Source: JBBDQZ01 sp040905705 (GTDB lineage: Bacteria; Bacteroidota; Rhodothermia; Balneolales; Natronogracilivirgulaceae). From it: DNA of 64,000 nt. The notes below the pieces were generated by a model. It had not been told where the DNA came from and made no database searches. It worked only from the letters and a program-made list of their open reading frames with translations. The stretch spans positions 1 to 64,000 of the forward strand of contig JBBDQZ010000029.1 in NCBI GenBank assembly GCA_040905705.1, in the 5' to 3' direction. Of this stretch, positions 25,589 through 35,355 are shown in pieces; positions within the stretch are counted from its first letter, which is position 1; every line of letters begins with the position of its first letter. Position numbers and translations under genes: made by a program.

Positions 25589-27565
25589 TTGAAAGAGTTC
25601 AGACAACATAGAGAACTTATTTTTGCACTTTTGTGTGGTGGACTATTGCTGGGTTCCTGGCTGGCCGGCCAAGTAGGTGGCGTGACGCTTCGAGCCTTGC
25701 TTCCCACTTACATGCTTTCCTATTTTTTTGGTGCCTATTACACTTTTCTGCATATGGTGCGCAGCCTCCGGCAAAAGAAATTTGATATCGACTTTCTGAT
25801 GCTGGTAGCCGCCGCCGGTGCCGCAACGCTGGGAGCCTGGGCTGAAGGAGCACTTTTACTGTTTCTGTTCAGTCTCGGGCATGCGCTTGAAAATTATGCT
25901 ATGAATCGAGCGCGCAAGGCAATAAAAGCGTTAGCGGCCATGGCGCCGACCGAAGCAACGGTTAAACGCAATGACAATGAGATGCGGATATCGGTGGATG
26001 AACTTGTACCGGAAGATGTGATCATTGTACGACCTGGCGAACGCTTTCCTTCCGACGGATTTGTCGTATCCGGTGAAAGTCATGTGGATCAGTCACCGAT
26101 CACCGGTGAAAGCATGCCGGTGGACAAAAGCCCGGTTGAATCGGCCGCAGAAGCCAGAAGGAATCTCTCCATGGTAGGTCCGAATCATCGTATTTTTTCC
26201 GGTACGATTAACGGAAACAGTGTGCTGGAAGTGGAAGTTACCAATCGCGCCGAAAACAGTACTATTGCACGTGTGATCCGTATGGTCAATGAGGCGGAGA
26301 CACACAAGTCTCCTACTCAACGATTCGCTGAACGCTTCGAGCGCTATTTTGTACCATTGATTCTGGTTTTTGTTGCCATTCTTCATTTCGCCTGGATGGT
26401 GATTGATGAGCCGTTTTCCGAATCCTTCTACAGGGCCATGGCCGTTCTGGTGGCCGCCAGTCCCTGTGCGCTGGCGATTTCTACTCCGAGTGCCATCTTG
26501 AGTGGTGTGGCACGTGCCGCCCGGCTTGGGGTGCTGGTGAAAGGCGGACGGCCGCTGGAGCAGCTCGGCGGACTCCGGGCCATCGCCTTTGACAAAACAG
26601 GAACGCTGACAGAGGGGATGGCCAGGGTTACCGATGTGATTCCACTGAATGATATGAATGCGTCCGAATTAATGCGGCTTGTCGTGGCCCTGGAAAAACG
26701 CAGTGATCACCCGCTGGCCCGGGCTATCGTACTTGGATCGAGTGAATGGATCTTGAACGGCACTATCCCTGAAGCAACAGAGGTCCAAGTGATTGCCGGA
26801 AAAGGAATTATTGGTAATGTGGCGGGAAAACCGATAACCATTGGCCAGGAAAAGCTGTTTCCGGACGCGTTATCTGAGGATATCTTAAAACAGCTCAACA
26901 TACTGCACAATCAGGGAAGAACTACGATCCTGGTTCAGGAAGAAAAGGCCTTTGCCGGAATCATCGGGCTTATGGATATTCCAAGGGCTGGTGCATCTGA
27001 TGTTATACGGGAGCTGAGGATGATGGGGCTCCGGCGGATCATTATGATTTCGGGGGATCACCCACGGGTTGCCGAGACGATCGGATCACAGCTGGGAGTT
27101 GACGACACCTGGGGTGATTTGCTGCCGGAGCACAAAGTGGATGCCATTCGACAGCTTATGAAAGAAGAAAAAGAAGTGGCCATGGTAGGGGACGGGGTAA
27201 ATGACGCCCCGGCGATGGCCCATGCTACCGTCGGGATCGCTATGGGTGCTGCCGGATCGGATGTTGCGCTGGAGACCGCTGATGTGGCTTTAATGGCTGA
27301 TGATCTCGGAAAACTCCCTGTTGCAGTAGGACTTAGCCGCTACACTCGAAAGATTATCCGGCAGAATATCTTTATCAGCCTCGGAATGATCGCGTTTCTG
27401 GTGCCGTTTACAATGCTCGGATATGCCGGTATGGGGCTCGCCGTTCTGCTCCACGAAGGTTCAACACTGGTAGTGGTACTAAATGCATTGCGACTCCTGG
27501 GCTATCGCCACACCGGAAGTCAGGCGGAAAGTGCCTCATTAACAATGGCAACAGCTTCTTCCTGA
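25589..27565 (+). CDS. P1B-type metal-transporting ATPase, resembling subgroup P1B-4
   Basis: This 658-residue pump has the transmembrane metal motif SPC (residues 291-293), the phosphorylation site DKTGTLT (Asp 335), the P1B histidine-proline motif SDHPLARAIV, TGES in the actuator domain (ITGESMPV) and the hinge GDGVNDAPAMA. The last helix carries HEGST at 622-626, close to the HEGGT that with SPC defines P1B-4 pumps, which export cobalt, ferrous iron or zinc. There is no N-terminal metal-binding domain. The start is a TTG at 25589; no ATG is in frame before the first helix. Its 3' end overlaps the 3' end of pgm on the other strand by 46 bp. Confidence 0.93.
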   Translation: MKEFRQHRELIFALLCGGLLLGSWLAGQVGGVTLRALLPTYMLSYFFGAYYTFLHMVRSLRQKKFDIDFLMLVAAAGAATLGAWAEGALLLFLFSLGHALENYAMNRARKAIKALAAMAPTEATVKRNDNEMRISVDELVPEDVIIVRPGERFPSDGFVVSGESHVDQSPITGESMPVDKSPVESAAEARRNLSMVGPNHRIFSGTINGNSVLEVEVTNRAENSTIARVIRMVNEAETHKSPTQRFAERFERYFVPLILVFVAILHFAWMVIDEPFSESFYRAMAVLVAASPCALAISTPSAILSGVARAARLGVLVKGGRPLEQLGGLRAIAFDKTGTLTEGMARVTDVIPLNDMNASELMRLVVALEKRSDHPLARAIVLGSSEWILNGTIPEATEVQVIAGKGIIGNVAGKPITIGQEKLFPDALSEDILKQLNILHNQGRTTILVQEEKAFAGIIGLMDIPRAGASDVIRELRMMGLRRIIMISGDHPRVAETIGSQLGVDDTWGDLLPEHKVDAIRQLMKEEKEVAMVGDGVNDAPAMAHATVGIAMGAAGSDVALETADVALMADDLGKLPVAVGLSRYTRKIIRQNIFISLGMIAFLVPFTMLGYAGMGLAVLLHEGSTLVVVLNALRLLGYRHTGSQAESASLTMATASS

Positions 27566-29166
27566 ATCTTCTTCAAATGGGTTTCATCACGAAAACTTTC
27601 CGCGTAAATTTTGTAAATATCCTCAGTTCCGGAGGGACGTGCAGCAAACCAGCCGCTCTCTGTTACCACTTTGAGTCCTCCGATCGGTGCATCATTCCCG
27701 GGTGCGCGAGTGAGCTTTTTCAGGATGGGTTCTTCGGCCAGGTTTTCCGCTTTGATTTGTTCCGGTGAAAGCGAAGCCAGAATCTTTTTCTCTTCAGGTG
27801 TGGCCGGAGCATCTATACGTTCATAAACCGGACTTCCAAAAGTATGTTCAAGTTCTTCATAGTGTTCGGCAGGATCTTTGCCCGTTTTGGCTGTAATCTC
27901 GGCCGCAAGCAAATTGAGGATAATACCGTCCTTGTCCGTCGACCAAACGGTGCCATCAAAACGTAAAAAGGAAGCACCGGCACTTTCTTCACCTCCAAAA
28001 CCGTACGATCCATCAAGTAGGCCTTCCACAAACCATTTGAAACCGACCGGTACTTCGGATAGCGGGCGTTTCAACGATTTTGCAATGCGGTCGATCATGC
28101 TACTGGAAACCAGGGTCTTACCGATTGCGGCATCTTTTCTCCATTTTGGCCGATGTTGAAACAGATAGTGAATGGCCACAGCGAGATAGTGGTTGGGGTT
28201 CATCAATCCGGCACTGTGTGTCACAATGCCGTGCCGGTCGAAATCAGGATCATTGCCGAATGCGATATCGAACCGGTCCTTGAGCCCTATAAGTCCTGCC
28301 ATGGCATAGGGAGACGAACAGTCCATACGAATCTTGCCATCTCTGTCTACGGTCATGAATGAAAAAGTTGGGTCAACTTCCGGGTTTACCACATCGATAT
28401 TGAGATCGTATTCCCGTGAGATCGGTTCCCAGTATTCGACCCCGGCTCCACCCATGGGATCTACCCCGATTCGAATTCCGGCTTTACGAATCGTCTCCAT
28501 ATCGACTACATTTTTCAGATCCGACACGTAGGGCTGTACAAAATCGTATTCGCGAATCTCATTCTGTTTCAGAGCCTGTTCAAACGGGAGATGACGGACC
28601 TGCTCAAGATTTCCGGCAAGAATATAATTGGCCATATCCTGGATCTTGTCCGTAATATCGGTACCCGCAGGGCCACCCGATGGTGGATTGTATTTGAAGC
28701 CACCGTCACCCGGAGGGTTATGGGAAGGCGTAATGACGATGCCGTCGGCCTTTTGGTGGTTTTTTTGATTGCGATTCCATTCCAGAATGGCGTGAGAAAT
28801 GACCGGTGTGGGGGTGTATCCGAAATTTTTCTGATAATAAACAACCATTCCATTGGCAGCAAGAACCTCTATGGCGGTGATTAATGCCGGTTCTGAAAGT
28901 GCATGTGTATCCATCCCGATGAAAATAGGGCCATTGATCCCGGCGGATTTTCGATAGTCAACGACGGCCTGCGAGATGGCTAAAATGTGTGCTTCGTTGA
29001 ATGAATGTCCGAGGGACGAGCCGCGATGGCCTGATGTACCGAACTGAGCACGGTGGTCCGGGTTATTAGGATCCGGTCGATACGTATAATAAGCGGATAC
29101 AAGCCGTGGAATATTATCGAGCAATTGATGAGGCGCTTTTTTACCGGCAAATTCGTGAATGACCAT
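27520..29166 (-). CDS. pgm: Phosphoglucomutase (alpha-D-glucose type)
   Basis: The enzyme interconverts glucose 1-phosphate and glucose 6-phosphate. The 548-residue protein matches E. coli Pgm in length. Motifs are QFGTSGHRGSSL, the phosphoserine loop TPSHNPPGDGGFKYNPP, the metal loop GNDPDFDRHGIV, the sugar-binding GGEESAGASF and the phosphate-binding RPSGTEDIYKIY at the C-terminus. The ATG at 29166 (MVIHEFAGKKAP) is preferred; the frame is open for 29 codons further upstream but without family features. The last 46 bp overlap the end of the convergent P-type ATPase gene. Confidence 0.95.
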   Translation of the reverse strand: MVIHEFAGKKAPHQLLDNIPRLVSAYYTYRPDPNNPDHRAQFGTSGHRGSSLGHSFNEAHILAISQAVVDYRKSAGINGPIFIGMDTHALSEPALITAIEVLAANGMVVYYQKNFGYTPTPVISHAILEWNRNQKNHQKADGIVITPSHNPPGDGGFKYNPPSGGPAGTDITDKIQDMANYILAGNLEQVRHLPFEQALKQNEIREYDFVQPYVSDLKNVVDMETIRKAGIRIGVDPMGGAGVEYWEPISREYDLNIDVVNPEVDPTFSFMTVDRDGKIRMDCSSPYAMAGLIGLKDRFDIAFGNDPDFDRHGIVTHSAGLMNPNHYLAVAIHYLFQHRPKWRKDAAIGKTLVSSSMIDRIAKSLKRPLSEVPVGFKWFVEGLLDGSYGFGGEESAGASFLRFDGTVWSTDKDGIILNLLAAEITAKTGKDPAEHYEELEHTFGSPVYERIDAPATPEEKKILASLSPEQIKAENLAEEPILKKLTRAPGNDAPIGGLKVVTESGWFAARPSGTEDIYKIYAESFRDETHLKKIQEEAVAIVNEALSA

Positions 29167-29352
29167 GGAAATTTTTTCAGGATTGAACGAAGAGGGTGAT
29201 TGATTACGTTTGATAATTGTTTTACGGGTATAAATCAGATTCAACGGGAACAAATCAGTTCCAACACGGTTCCGATCTGTATAAAAATACCACGCCCCTC
29301 AACAGGCGTGAAATGTAAACTTTAAAGATGGTTCGTAAAGGTGTTAAAATCA

Positions 29353-29556
29353 ATGCATATTATTCTGATCGGGGTGATCCTGGGTTCTGCCGGCGGATAT
29401 GCTTACTGGTACTTCATTGGCTGTAACACGGGCTCGTGTCCGATCACTTCCATATGGTATCACTCGACAGCCTATGGAGCACTGATGGGAGGACTTGCCG
29501 GGAGTATTTTTCAACCGGCCAAAAAGAAGGAAGAAGGGGCAGGATTTTCCCGGTGA
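29353..29556 (+). CDS. DUF6132-type small membrane protein
   Basis: The 67-residue protein has two short hydrophobic helices (IILIGVILGSAGGYAYWYF and TAYGALMGGLAGSIF) flanking the conserved GCNTGSCPITSIWYHS segment. That two-cysteine motif followed by PIT is what I recognise from DUF6132 proteins of the Bacteroidota. A GTG four codons upstream is an alternative start. The paired cysteines may form a disulfide or bind metal. It lies directly in front of proB; a functional link is not evident. Confidence 0.75.
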   Translation: MHIILIGVILGSAGGYAYWYFIGCNTGSCPITSIWYHSTAYGALMGGLAGSIFQPAKKKEEGAGFSR

Positions 29557-29586
29557 TTTGACTTTGTTATTGTGCTATATTCCGAT

Positions 29587-30810
29587 ATGGATGCGGAACA
29601 TGCTAAAAAATCTATACAGTCTGGAATTTCAGCACAATCGGGCCAGTTGCCGGAATCCGGCAAGGCAGATAACAGTACAACGAATTCACTCCGTAATGGC
29701 CTGCCGCCAAAAGTTCAACGGCTGGTAGTCAAGGTGGGCAGCCGGGTACTGGTGGATCAGCAGGGCCGGCCGGATCCGGACCGGATCTCCCAACTGACCA
29801 TGCAGGTTGCTGAACTGCACAAGAAAAACTACGAAGTTATTTTCGTCTCTTCCGGAGCGATCGCTGCGGGTGTTCAGATTCTCGGATGGCAACAGCGTCC
29901 GGCCAACCTGCCGGATCTGCAGATGGCCGCGGCTATCGGACAGGGGGTGCTGTTAAGTCATTATATCGAACGGTTTACGGCTTATGGATGTCGGCTTGGG
30001 CAAGTGCTTCTCACCCATGGCGACCTTAACGACCGTATTCGTCATCTCAATGCACGCAACACCATAATGACCATGCTGCGCAACCGGATCATCCCGGTTG
30101 TTAATGAAAATGATGTTGTGGCGGTCGATGAGATTCGATTTGGCGATAACGATTTACTGGCAGCCATGGTGGCCACGCTGATCGATGCGGACCTGTTGAT
30201 TCTGCTGACAACTTCAGACGGTCTTTATCGCAACGAGAACAAACAACTGGTGGAACGAATTCCCAGACTGGAGGACATTACCGATGAAACGATTTCCATG
30301 GCGCAGGGCAAGGGAAGCGGTTGGTCTTCCGGTGGAATGGCATCGAAATTGCAGGCCGCTGGTCGCGCGATCAAAGCCGGCACACCGGTTGTCATTGCCA
30401 ACGGCCACCAGGAACATGTCCTGGATCGCCTCTTGCGGGGGGAAGACCTGGGAACCCTGATAGTGGGTACATCCCGTCAACAGAAACTCAAGGCACGTAA
30501 AAAGTGGATTGCTTTTTTTCATCGTCCGCAGGGAAGCGTAATTATTGACGAAGGTGCGAGCCGGGCAATTTGTGACCGGGGATTCAGCCTGTTGCCGGTT
30601 GGTGTATTGCGGACGGAGGGCAGGTTCCGTGCAGGGTCATTGGTCAATATCCGAAATAATGACGGTGAAATCATTGCACGCGGGTTAACGGCTTACGACC
30701 GGGACGATATCGAGCTGATTAAGGGAAAGCGATCTTCTGAAATTCCTGCAGTGCTTGGCGACCGGCTCTACGCGGAAGTGATTCATCGCGATAATATGGT
30801 TTTGATCTGA
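29587..30810 (+). CDS. proB: Glutamate 5-kinase with C-terminal PUA domain
   Basis: First enzyme of proline synthesis, phosphorylating glutamate. The kinase core starts at about residue 40 with QRLVVKVGSRVLVD. It then has VSSGAIAAGVQILG, NENDVVAVDEIRFGDND, LLTTSDGLY, and the GGMASKLQAAGRAIKAG loop. The last 80 residues form a PUA domain (GSVIIDEGASRAICDRG; GLTAYDRDDIELIKGKRS). About 38 polar residues precede the usual start; no other ATG is available before the first strand. The proA gene follows at once, so the pair forms the proline operon. Feedback inhibition by proline is typical of the family. Confidence 0.95.
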   Translation: MDAEHAKKSIQSGISAQSGQLPESGKADNSTTNSLRNGLPPKVQRLVVKVGSRVLVDQQGRPDPDRISQLTMQVAELHKKNYEVIFVSSGAIAAGVQILGWQQRPANLPDLQMAAAIGQGVLLSHYIERFTAYGCRLGQVLLTHGDLNDRIRHLNARNTIMTMLRNRIIPVVNENDVVAVDEIRFGDNDLLAAMVATLIDADLLILLTTSDGLYRNENKQLVERIPRLEDITDETISMAQGKGSGWSSGGMASKLQAAGRAIKAGTPVVIANGHQEHVLDRLLRGEDLGTLIVGTSRQQKLKARKKWIAFFHRPQGSVIIDEGASRAICDRGFSLLPVGVLRTEGRFRAGSLVNIRNNDGEIIARGLTAYDRDDIELIKGKRSSEIPAVLGDRLYAEVIHRDNMVLI

Positions 30811-30958
30811 CTGATGATACTGACCAAACGACTTGACTGATGATAGTGACAAAACAATTTTATTCTTCTCCGGAAATTTTCACCTGGAGAAAATGTTATA
30901 TCAGCATAATGATACGGGTAATGAACCCGGAAACGAGATTTGCATATCGGAGCGATAT

Positions 30959-32260
30959 ATGAAAACCGCGATTAATGAGTATAATCAGAGTACCGCTATT
31001 AGCGGCTCGATCCCGGAACAAATTCTGGACATCGGCCGGCGAGCACGAATGGCATCAAGAGCGCTGATGGGACTGACAACAGATCAGAAAAACGAAGCGC
31101 TCCATGCTATGGCCGATTCCCTGGATCAACATACCGCTCGTATCCAGGAAGTGAATGCAAAAGATGTGAAGGCAGCAAAGGAAAACGGTTTGTCGGATGC
31201 CATGGTGGACCGGCTTGTCCTTAATGATCAACGAATGACATCAATGATCCAGGGATTCCGGGACATTGCCAAACTGCCTGATCCGGTTGGGCGTGTTCTG
31301 AAATCCTGGGAAAAGGAAAACGGCTTGCGATTGGAAAAAAAGGCCGTTCCCATAGGAGTAATCGGAATGATCTATGAATCGCGACCAAATGTGACGGGTG
31401 ATGCCGCCGCGCTTTGTTTGAAAGCGTCAAATGCGATAATTCTACGGGGCGGATCGGAAGCTTTGCGCAGTAATCTGGTGATTGCCGGGGCACTGCAAGA
31501 AGGAGGAAAAGCTGCCGGCCTGCCCGAACATGCCATCCAGGTGGTTCCGGTACGTGATCGGGAAGCCGTGAAGACACTTATCACCATGGATAAGTATGTT
31601 GATATACTTATCCCGCGGGGCGGCGAAGGCCTGATTCGGATGATTGCAGAAAACGCGACTATACCGGTGCTTAAACATTACAAGGGGGTATGTCATGTTT
31701 ATGTTGACAGTGACGCGGATCATGAAAAAGCACTGGCCATTGTGGAAAATGCCAAATGTCAGCGTCCGGGTGTGTGCAATGCCGCCGAGACGTTGCTTGT
31801 GAGTGCACCCATCGCTGAAAACTGGCTGCCGAAAATGGCGGAGATCCTGCTAAAACGTGGTGTTGAACTGCGCGGAGATAACCGGACATGCGAATTGGTG
31901 CCCGGAGTGAAACCGGCGACAGAAGAGGACTGGTACACAGAATACCTGGATATGATTCTGTCGGTCCGTGTGGTGGAAGGTATTGAACAGGCAGTGGATC
32001 ATATTAACTCCTACGGCTCCGGTCATTCCGATGCGATAGTAACCGAAAACCGGGAACATCAAGAGTATTTCGGACGGATGGTCGATTCCGCGGCGGTTTA
32101 TATCAACACGTCAACCCGTTTCACGGATGGCGCGGAATTTGGCATGGGTGCGGAGATAGGTATCAGCACCGACCGGCTGCATGCACGCGGGCCGGTCGGC
32201 CTGGAAGAGCTGACCTCATATAAATATGTGATCACCGGTAACGGCCAGATCAGGGAATAG
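30959..32260 (+). CDS. proA: Gamma-glutamyl phosphate reductase
   Basis: Second step of proline synthesis: NADPH-dependent reduction of gamma-glutamyl phosphate. Visible motifs are PIGVIGMIYESRPNVTGDAA, ALCLKASNAIILRGGSEA, the catalytic cysteine in AKCQRPGVCNAAETLL, and the C-terminal FGMGAEIGISTDRLHARGPV. With the ATG at 30959 the protein has 433 residues, the expected length; the frame is open 42 codons further upstream to a GTG/ATG region without homology. It follows proB by about 150 bp. Confidence 0.96.
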   Translation: MKTAINEYNQSTAISGSIPEQILDIGRRARMASRALMGLTTDQKNEALHAMADSLDQHTARIQEVNAKDVKAAKENGLSDAMVDRLVLNDQRMTSMIQGFRDIAKLPDPVGRVLKSWEKENGLRLEKKAVPIGVIGMIYESRPNVTGDAAALCLKASNAIILRGGSEALRSNLVIAGALQEGGKAAGLPEHAIQVVPVRDREAVKTLITMDKYVDILIPRGGEGLIRMIAENATIPVLKHYKGVCHVYVDSDADHEKALAIVENAKCQRPGVCNAAETLLVSAPIAENWLPKMAEILLKRGVELRGDNRTCELVPGVKPATEEDWYTEYLDMILSVRVVEGIEQAVDHINSYGSGHSDAIVTENREHQEYFGRMVDSAAVYINTSTRFTDGAEFGMGAEIGISTDRLHARGPVGLEELTSYKYVITGNGQIRE

Positions 32261-32286
32261 CTCGGCAGGGATGGAGGGAGCTCACC

Positions 32287-33180
32287 TCAATTCCGATCAA
32301 AGGGGATGCTTACTCCAAGCCAGGGGATCCCGATAAAACTCGCCCCGACACCTTCGGGACGAACCAATGCGAAATCCACGGCAAAGGACTCCGGCGCATA
32401 TCGAACTCCAAATGCACCGAGGGCACTGTAATCATCGTTTCCACTCGGAAAAAAATAGTTTTCACTGATCAAATAATAGCGTTGTGATAGCCGGTACATG
32501 CCGGCGATATTCACCGTTGGACGATCACTTATTCCGTCATCTACATAACCGAAACCGAGGCCGGCCGTTATGTTACGATTTCGGTTTCCGTATGTGAGAT
32601 TACTGTATAACACACCGACTCCACCAAAACCGACACCAATGGCTCCCCCGAACATGGCACCGGCCGAGATATTGAGTTTATCCGTGCCCAGTGGAAGAGA
32701 AAGTTTGGGGATGACCCAGACAGGGGACCCTGCTACGCCAAAGAGAAAAAGGGGAACCGTACCAACGCCCAAAGAGAAGCGTTCGGACAAACCATAATTT
32801 ACATTATTAAAGAAGATCCAGGTATTCTGGTAATAACCTTTCTTTTTTCCCAGCGGGAGGGCATTGGGTGCGAAAAGATAGCGGGTGGCCTGCGGATTGG
32901 CAAACCAGTACCGGCCATCGACAAATTCCGATTCATCCAGCTCGGTCATGGTACGGATGTTTTCTCTTCGAATGGTGATTTCACCGAGCCCTTCGACATC
33001 GAGGATAATCATGTTGTCATCTTCTCTGACAAGATAGCCGATGGAAGTTGTGCCGTCTATTGTTACCACCCGGTAAGCTTGCTGATCGTCGTTATTATCG
33101 GATTCTCCGCCAGATTGAGCAATAGCCGGTTGAATAATCAACAGGGTGAACAACAGTACTGTACAGGCCTTTGTAGTCAT
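32287..33180 (-). CDS. Putative outer-membrane beta-barrel protein
   Basis: The ATG at 33180 starts a clear signal peptide (VLLFTLLIIQPAIAQS). A small N-terminal beta domain (VVTIDGTTSIGYLVREDDN, then GEITIRRENIRTM) recalls short SH3-like modules. From about residue 95 onward, alternating amphipathic strands rich in Gly, Tyr, Phe and Asn (FSLGVGTVPLFLFGV; ITAGLGFGYVDDG; YYLISENYFFPSGND) indicate a barrel that ends in WLGVSIPFDRN. The last residue is not the usual Phe. Two 12-bp direct repeats precede the start. The cargo or role is unknown. The frame is open further upstream but without a signal peptide. Confidence 0.7.
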   Translation of the reverse strand: MTTKACTVLLFTLLIIQPAIAQSGGESDNNDDQQAYRVVTIDGTTSIGYLVREDDNMIILDVEGLGEITIRRENIRTMTELDESEFVDGRYWFANPQATRYLFAPNALPLGKKKGYYQNTWIFFNNVNYGLSERFSLGVGTVPLFLFGVAGSPVWVIPKLSLPLGTDKLNISAGAMFGGAIGVGFGGVGVLYSNLTYGNRNRNITAGLGFGYVDDGISDRPTVNIAGMYRLSQRYYLISENYFFPSGNDDYSALGAFGVRYAPESFAVDFALVRPEGVGASFIGIPWLGVSIPFDRN

Positions 33181-33226
33181 CGGGGTTGATTTTATATGAT
33201 TAAAGTTCATATTACAGCTCATACGT

Positions 33227-33258
33227 TCGAACAAGCATTTAATATCTCGAACAAGCAT
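33227..33258. repeat. 12-bp direct repeat 20 bp apart, upstream of the barrel protein
   Basis: TCGAACAAGCAT occurs at 33227-33238 and 33247-33258, exactly 20 bp apart (two helical turns), 47-78 bp upstream of the leftward gene that starts at 33180. Such tandem arrangement is usual for response-regulator binding sites; this role is inferred. Confidence 0.5.
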
Positions 33259-33305
33259 CGTACATTACTAACATTCACCTAATATAATGTATATACAGGC
33301 GAACC

Positions 33306-33335
33306 ATCAATGATATATTTATGAATATCATTGAT
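33306..33335 (-). repeat. Perfect 11-bp stem-loop between DUF2207 and barrel genes
   Basis: ATCAATGATAT (33306-33316) and ATATCATTGAT (33325-33335) are perfect inverted repeats around an 8-nt loop. The element lies 40 bp after the DUF2207 stop on the same strand. It is AT-rich and lacks a T-run, so it might stabilise the mRNA 3' end or bind a regulator rather than terminate. Confidence 0.5.
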
Positions 33336-33374
33336 ATAGAGATAGCCCTTGTAAAGTAATAGTTCTTATCCCGT

Positions 33375-35135
33375 TCATCTGTCGTTGACTTCACCGGTCG
33401 CAGATTCTGTGCCTGTACTTCTGACCCTCGAAACCCCGCTGAAACTACTGGTACCGCTTGATGCCAGTGTGCTGAGCCCAGCGGCGATCTCGGCCGGATT
33501 TGAAGTGCCTGAAAGCGGGACAATCCACAGAAATAAGGGACTTTCCTCATGTACATCAGAAAGCCGTTTCTTTATCTGCTTTTTGGTAAGTCCAAGAGTA
33601 ATGGCATAAACAAAATGTCGATTGATATCCGTCTGATCAAACGAACGGTTGGGGCCTTTCTTCAGGGCTTTCCGGTAAGCACTCCACCTGGCATACAGAT
33701 TGACGCCTTCCTGGGTGCGTCTTGGGATAGCCAGCCCGAGAATCAGCATCAGTGCTACAAAAACGATTCCAATCCAGCCGGATACTCCCGAAAGAATGGC
33801 TACAGCAATCGATCCGGCGAACACAGGCAATTGCGCCATCGTATGAAAAAGCATGGCTTTTTGTGAAGCAGTATCTACCCATTCCTGTTTCCTGAGAGCT
33901 TTTTTAATCTGCTTTCGCCATTTTTTCCACCATTTTACCGTTGATTTTTCGGACCAGTCCATCACCTGATCCATTCGGGTGACCCCTTCATCGATACGTT
34001 TATTGACTTTGTCCAGCAATGCCCATTCCCATTCATCCAGAGGGCCTTCTGCTTTTTTTCCGGTTTTCTCCAGTTTATAATGGGGAGTTTCAATGCCCAT
34101 AAACTTTTTTTCACCTTTTCTCTCTACAATTCGGAAGTAACCCCGGCGAGACAAGTCAAAGAGCGTAATGCCCAGGCTGAGCTTGTCCGGTTCTCTGTTC
34201 AGCGGGCCCAGCATCAGAAAACGGATCAGGGCAGGCGGATGGTCGGAAGGGGGAGTGTAGCGTACCTGTGGGGATGTATCGGCAGGTTTATGACGCCTGC
34301 CATAGCGGCGATAGAACCAGATAAAAATCAAGAGTGAACCCGGAATCAGTATGATTAACAGCCCAATACCCAGCATGCGAAGCTGTTCTTCTCTTTTGAG
34401 GGCTTCGGCCCGAAGGGCTTCATCTTCAATGACCTGGCCAAGTTCAAAAAAAGGGTCGGTAATCCCGGCCGCGGTCAGCACACGTGTGGGGAAAAGAATT
34501 CGAGCACGCACTTCTTTGTGTGCCGGCAACGCTTCGCCTAAAAGAAAAAGCAGGTTTCCATCCGTTTGAACCTCAATTTGGTCCGGTGAATCACGGAGCC
34601 ATACATGCCATTCATTGTCATCAATGCGGCCGGGCAAAGAGATGCGCACGCTGAAAGATTCAGGTGTTTGATCCAGGCGGCCGGACAAAAAGGCCCGGAA
34701 CCATCCGGCATGGTCAGGGCCAATGGTCAGGGCTTCTTTCAGATCATACTGAATAGCATAGAGGTGTTCCGAATGTTCATCCGCTTCAATGAACCAGGTG
34801 ATCCGTAACTCGCGATCATTGCTATCCACCGTGAACGTTCCCGGTGCCCCGCTGTTGTCGTTGGCCAGCGCCCGGCCATCCTGCCGGACACGTATGCGCT
34901 CGACGGCATCAGATTCATTCAATGGCAGTGTATAATGGAGATAACTGTATTCGCCGTCAAAACGGTATCGTCTCTCTTCCACATAACGGATGGTTCCGTC
35001 TGCCTCGATTTCTGCCTGAATATGGATTCCGGATATTTCATAATCCTGTGCCGTTACCATAGCCGGCAGGAGGAAAATGCTCAGCAACGGTATGAAGCGT
35101 ATTGAGAGTTTGCAAGAGTTAAAAACAGGCGGCAT
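33375..35135 (-). CDS. DUF2207 membrane protein
   Basis: The 586-residue protein has a signal peptide (FIPLLSIFLLPAMVTAQ). A beta-rich exported domain of about residues 30-240 opens with YEISGIHIQAEIEADGTIRY and EERRYRFDGEYSYLHYTLP, the DUF2207 signature. One helix follows (about 262-283, LGIGLLIILIPGSLLIFIWF), a cytoplasmic region with FLMLGPLNREPDKLSLGITL, and two closely spaced helices at about 430-475. The end is Ser/Thr-rich instead of the usual glycine-rich tail. The family is widespread and often found near LemA genes, but its function is not established. Here no LemA gene is adjacent; one occurs 18 kb away. Confidence 0.85.
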   Translation of the reverse strand: MPPVFNSCKLSIRFIPLLSIFLLPAMVTAQDYEISGIHIQAEIEADGTIRYVEERRYRFDGEYSYLHYTLPLNESDAVERIRVRQDGRALANDNSGAPGTFTVDSNDRELRITWFIEADEHSEHLYAIQYDLKEALTIGPDHAGWFRAFLSGRLDQTPESFSVRISLPGRIDDNEWHVWLRDSPDQIEVQTDGNLLFLLGEALPAHKEVRARILFPTRVLTAAGITDPFFELGQVIEDEALRAEALKREEQLRMLGIGLLIILIPGSLLIFIWFYRRYGRRHKPADTSPQVRYTPPSDHPPALIRFLMLGPLNREPDKLSLGITLFDLSRRGYFRIVERKGEKKFMGIETPHYKLEKTGKKAEGPLDEWEWALLDKVNKRIDEGVTRMDQVMDWSEKSTVKWWKKWRKQIKKALRKQEWVDTASQKAMLFHTMAQLPVFAGSIAVAILSGVSGWIGIVFVALMLILGLAIPRRTQEGVNLYARWSAYRKALKKGPNRSFDQTDINRHFVYAITLGLTKKQIKKRLSDVHEESPLFLWIVPLSGTSNPAEIAAGLSTLASSGTSSFSGVSRVRSTGTESATGEVNDR

Positions 35136-35355
35136 ATGATATATCAGTATATTGTGAATCCATCATGGCGCTGAATCCGGAATTTCTGTTGCGGTATGAT
35201 AGTGATGTTGCTTCAATTTAGCAGATTATGGACTCTCAATAAAGTATGGTATAAAAATGGCTACTCATGACTTAACAATTTCCCGGCAGGCCGGGGTATC
35301 TAATGATATAAAATTCTTAAAATATAGTGCTACTGTGGGGGTATCTACCATTTAA

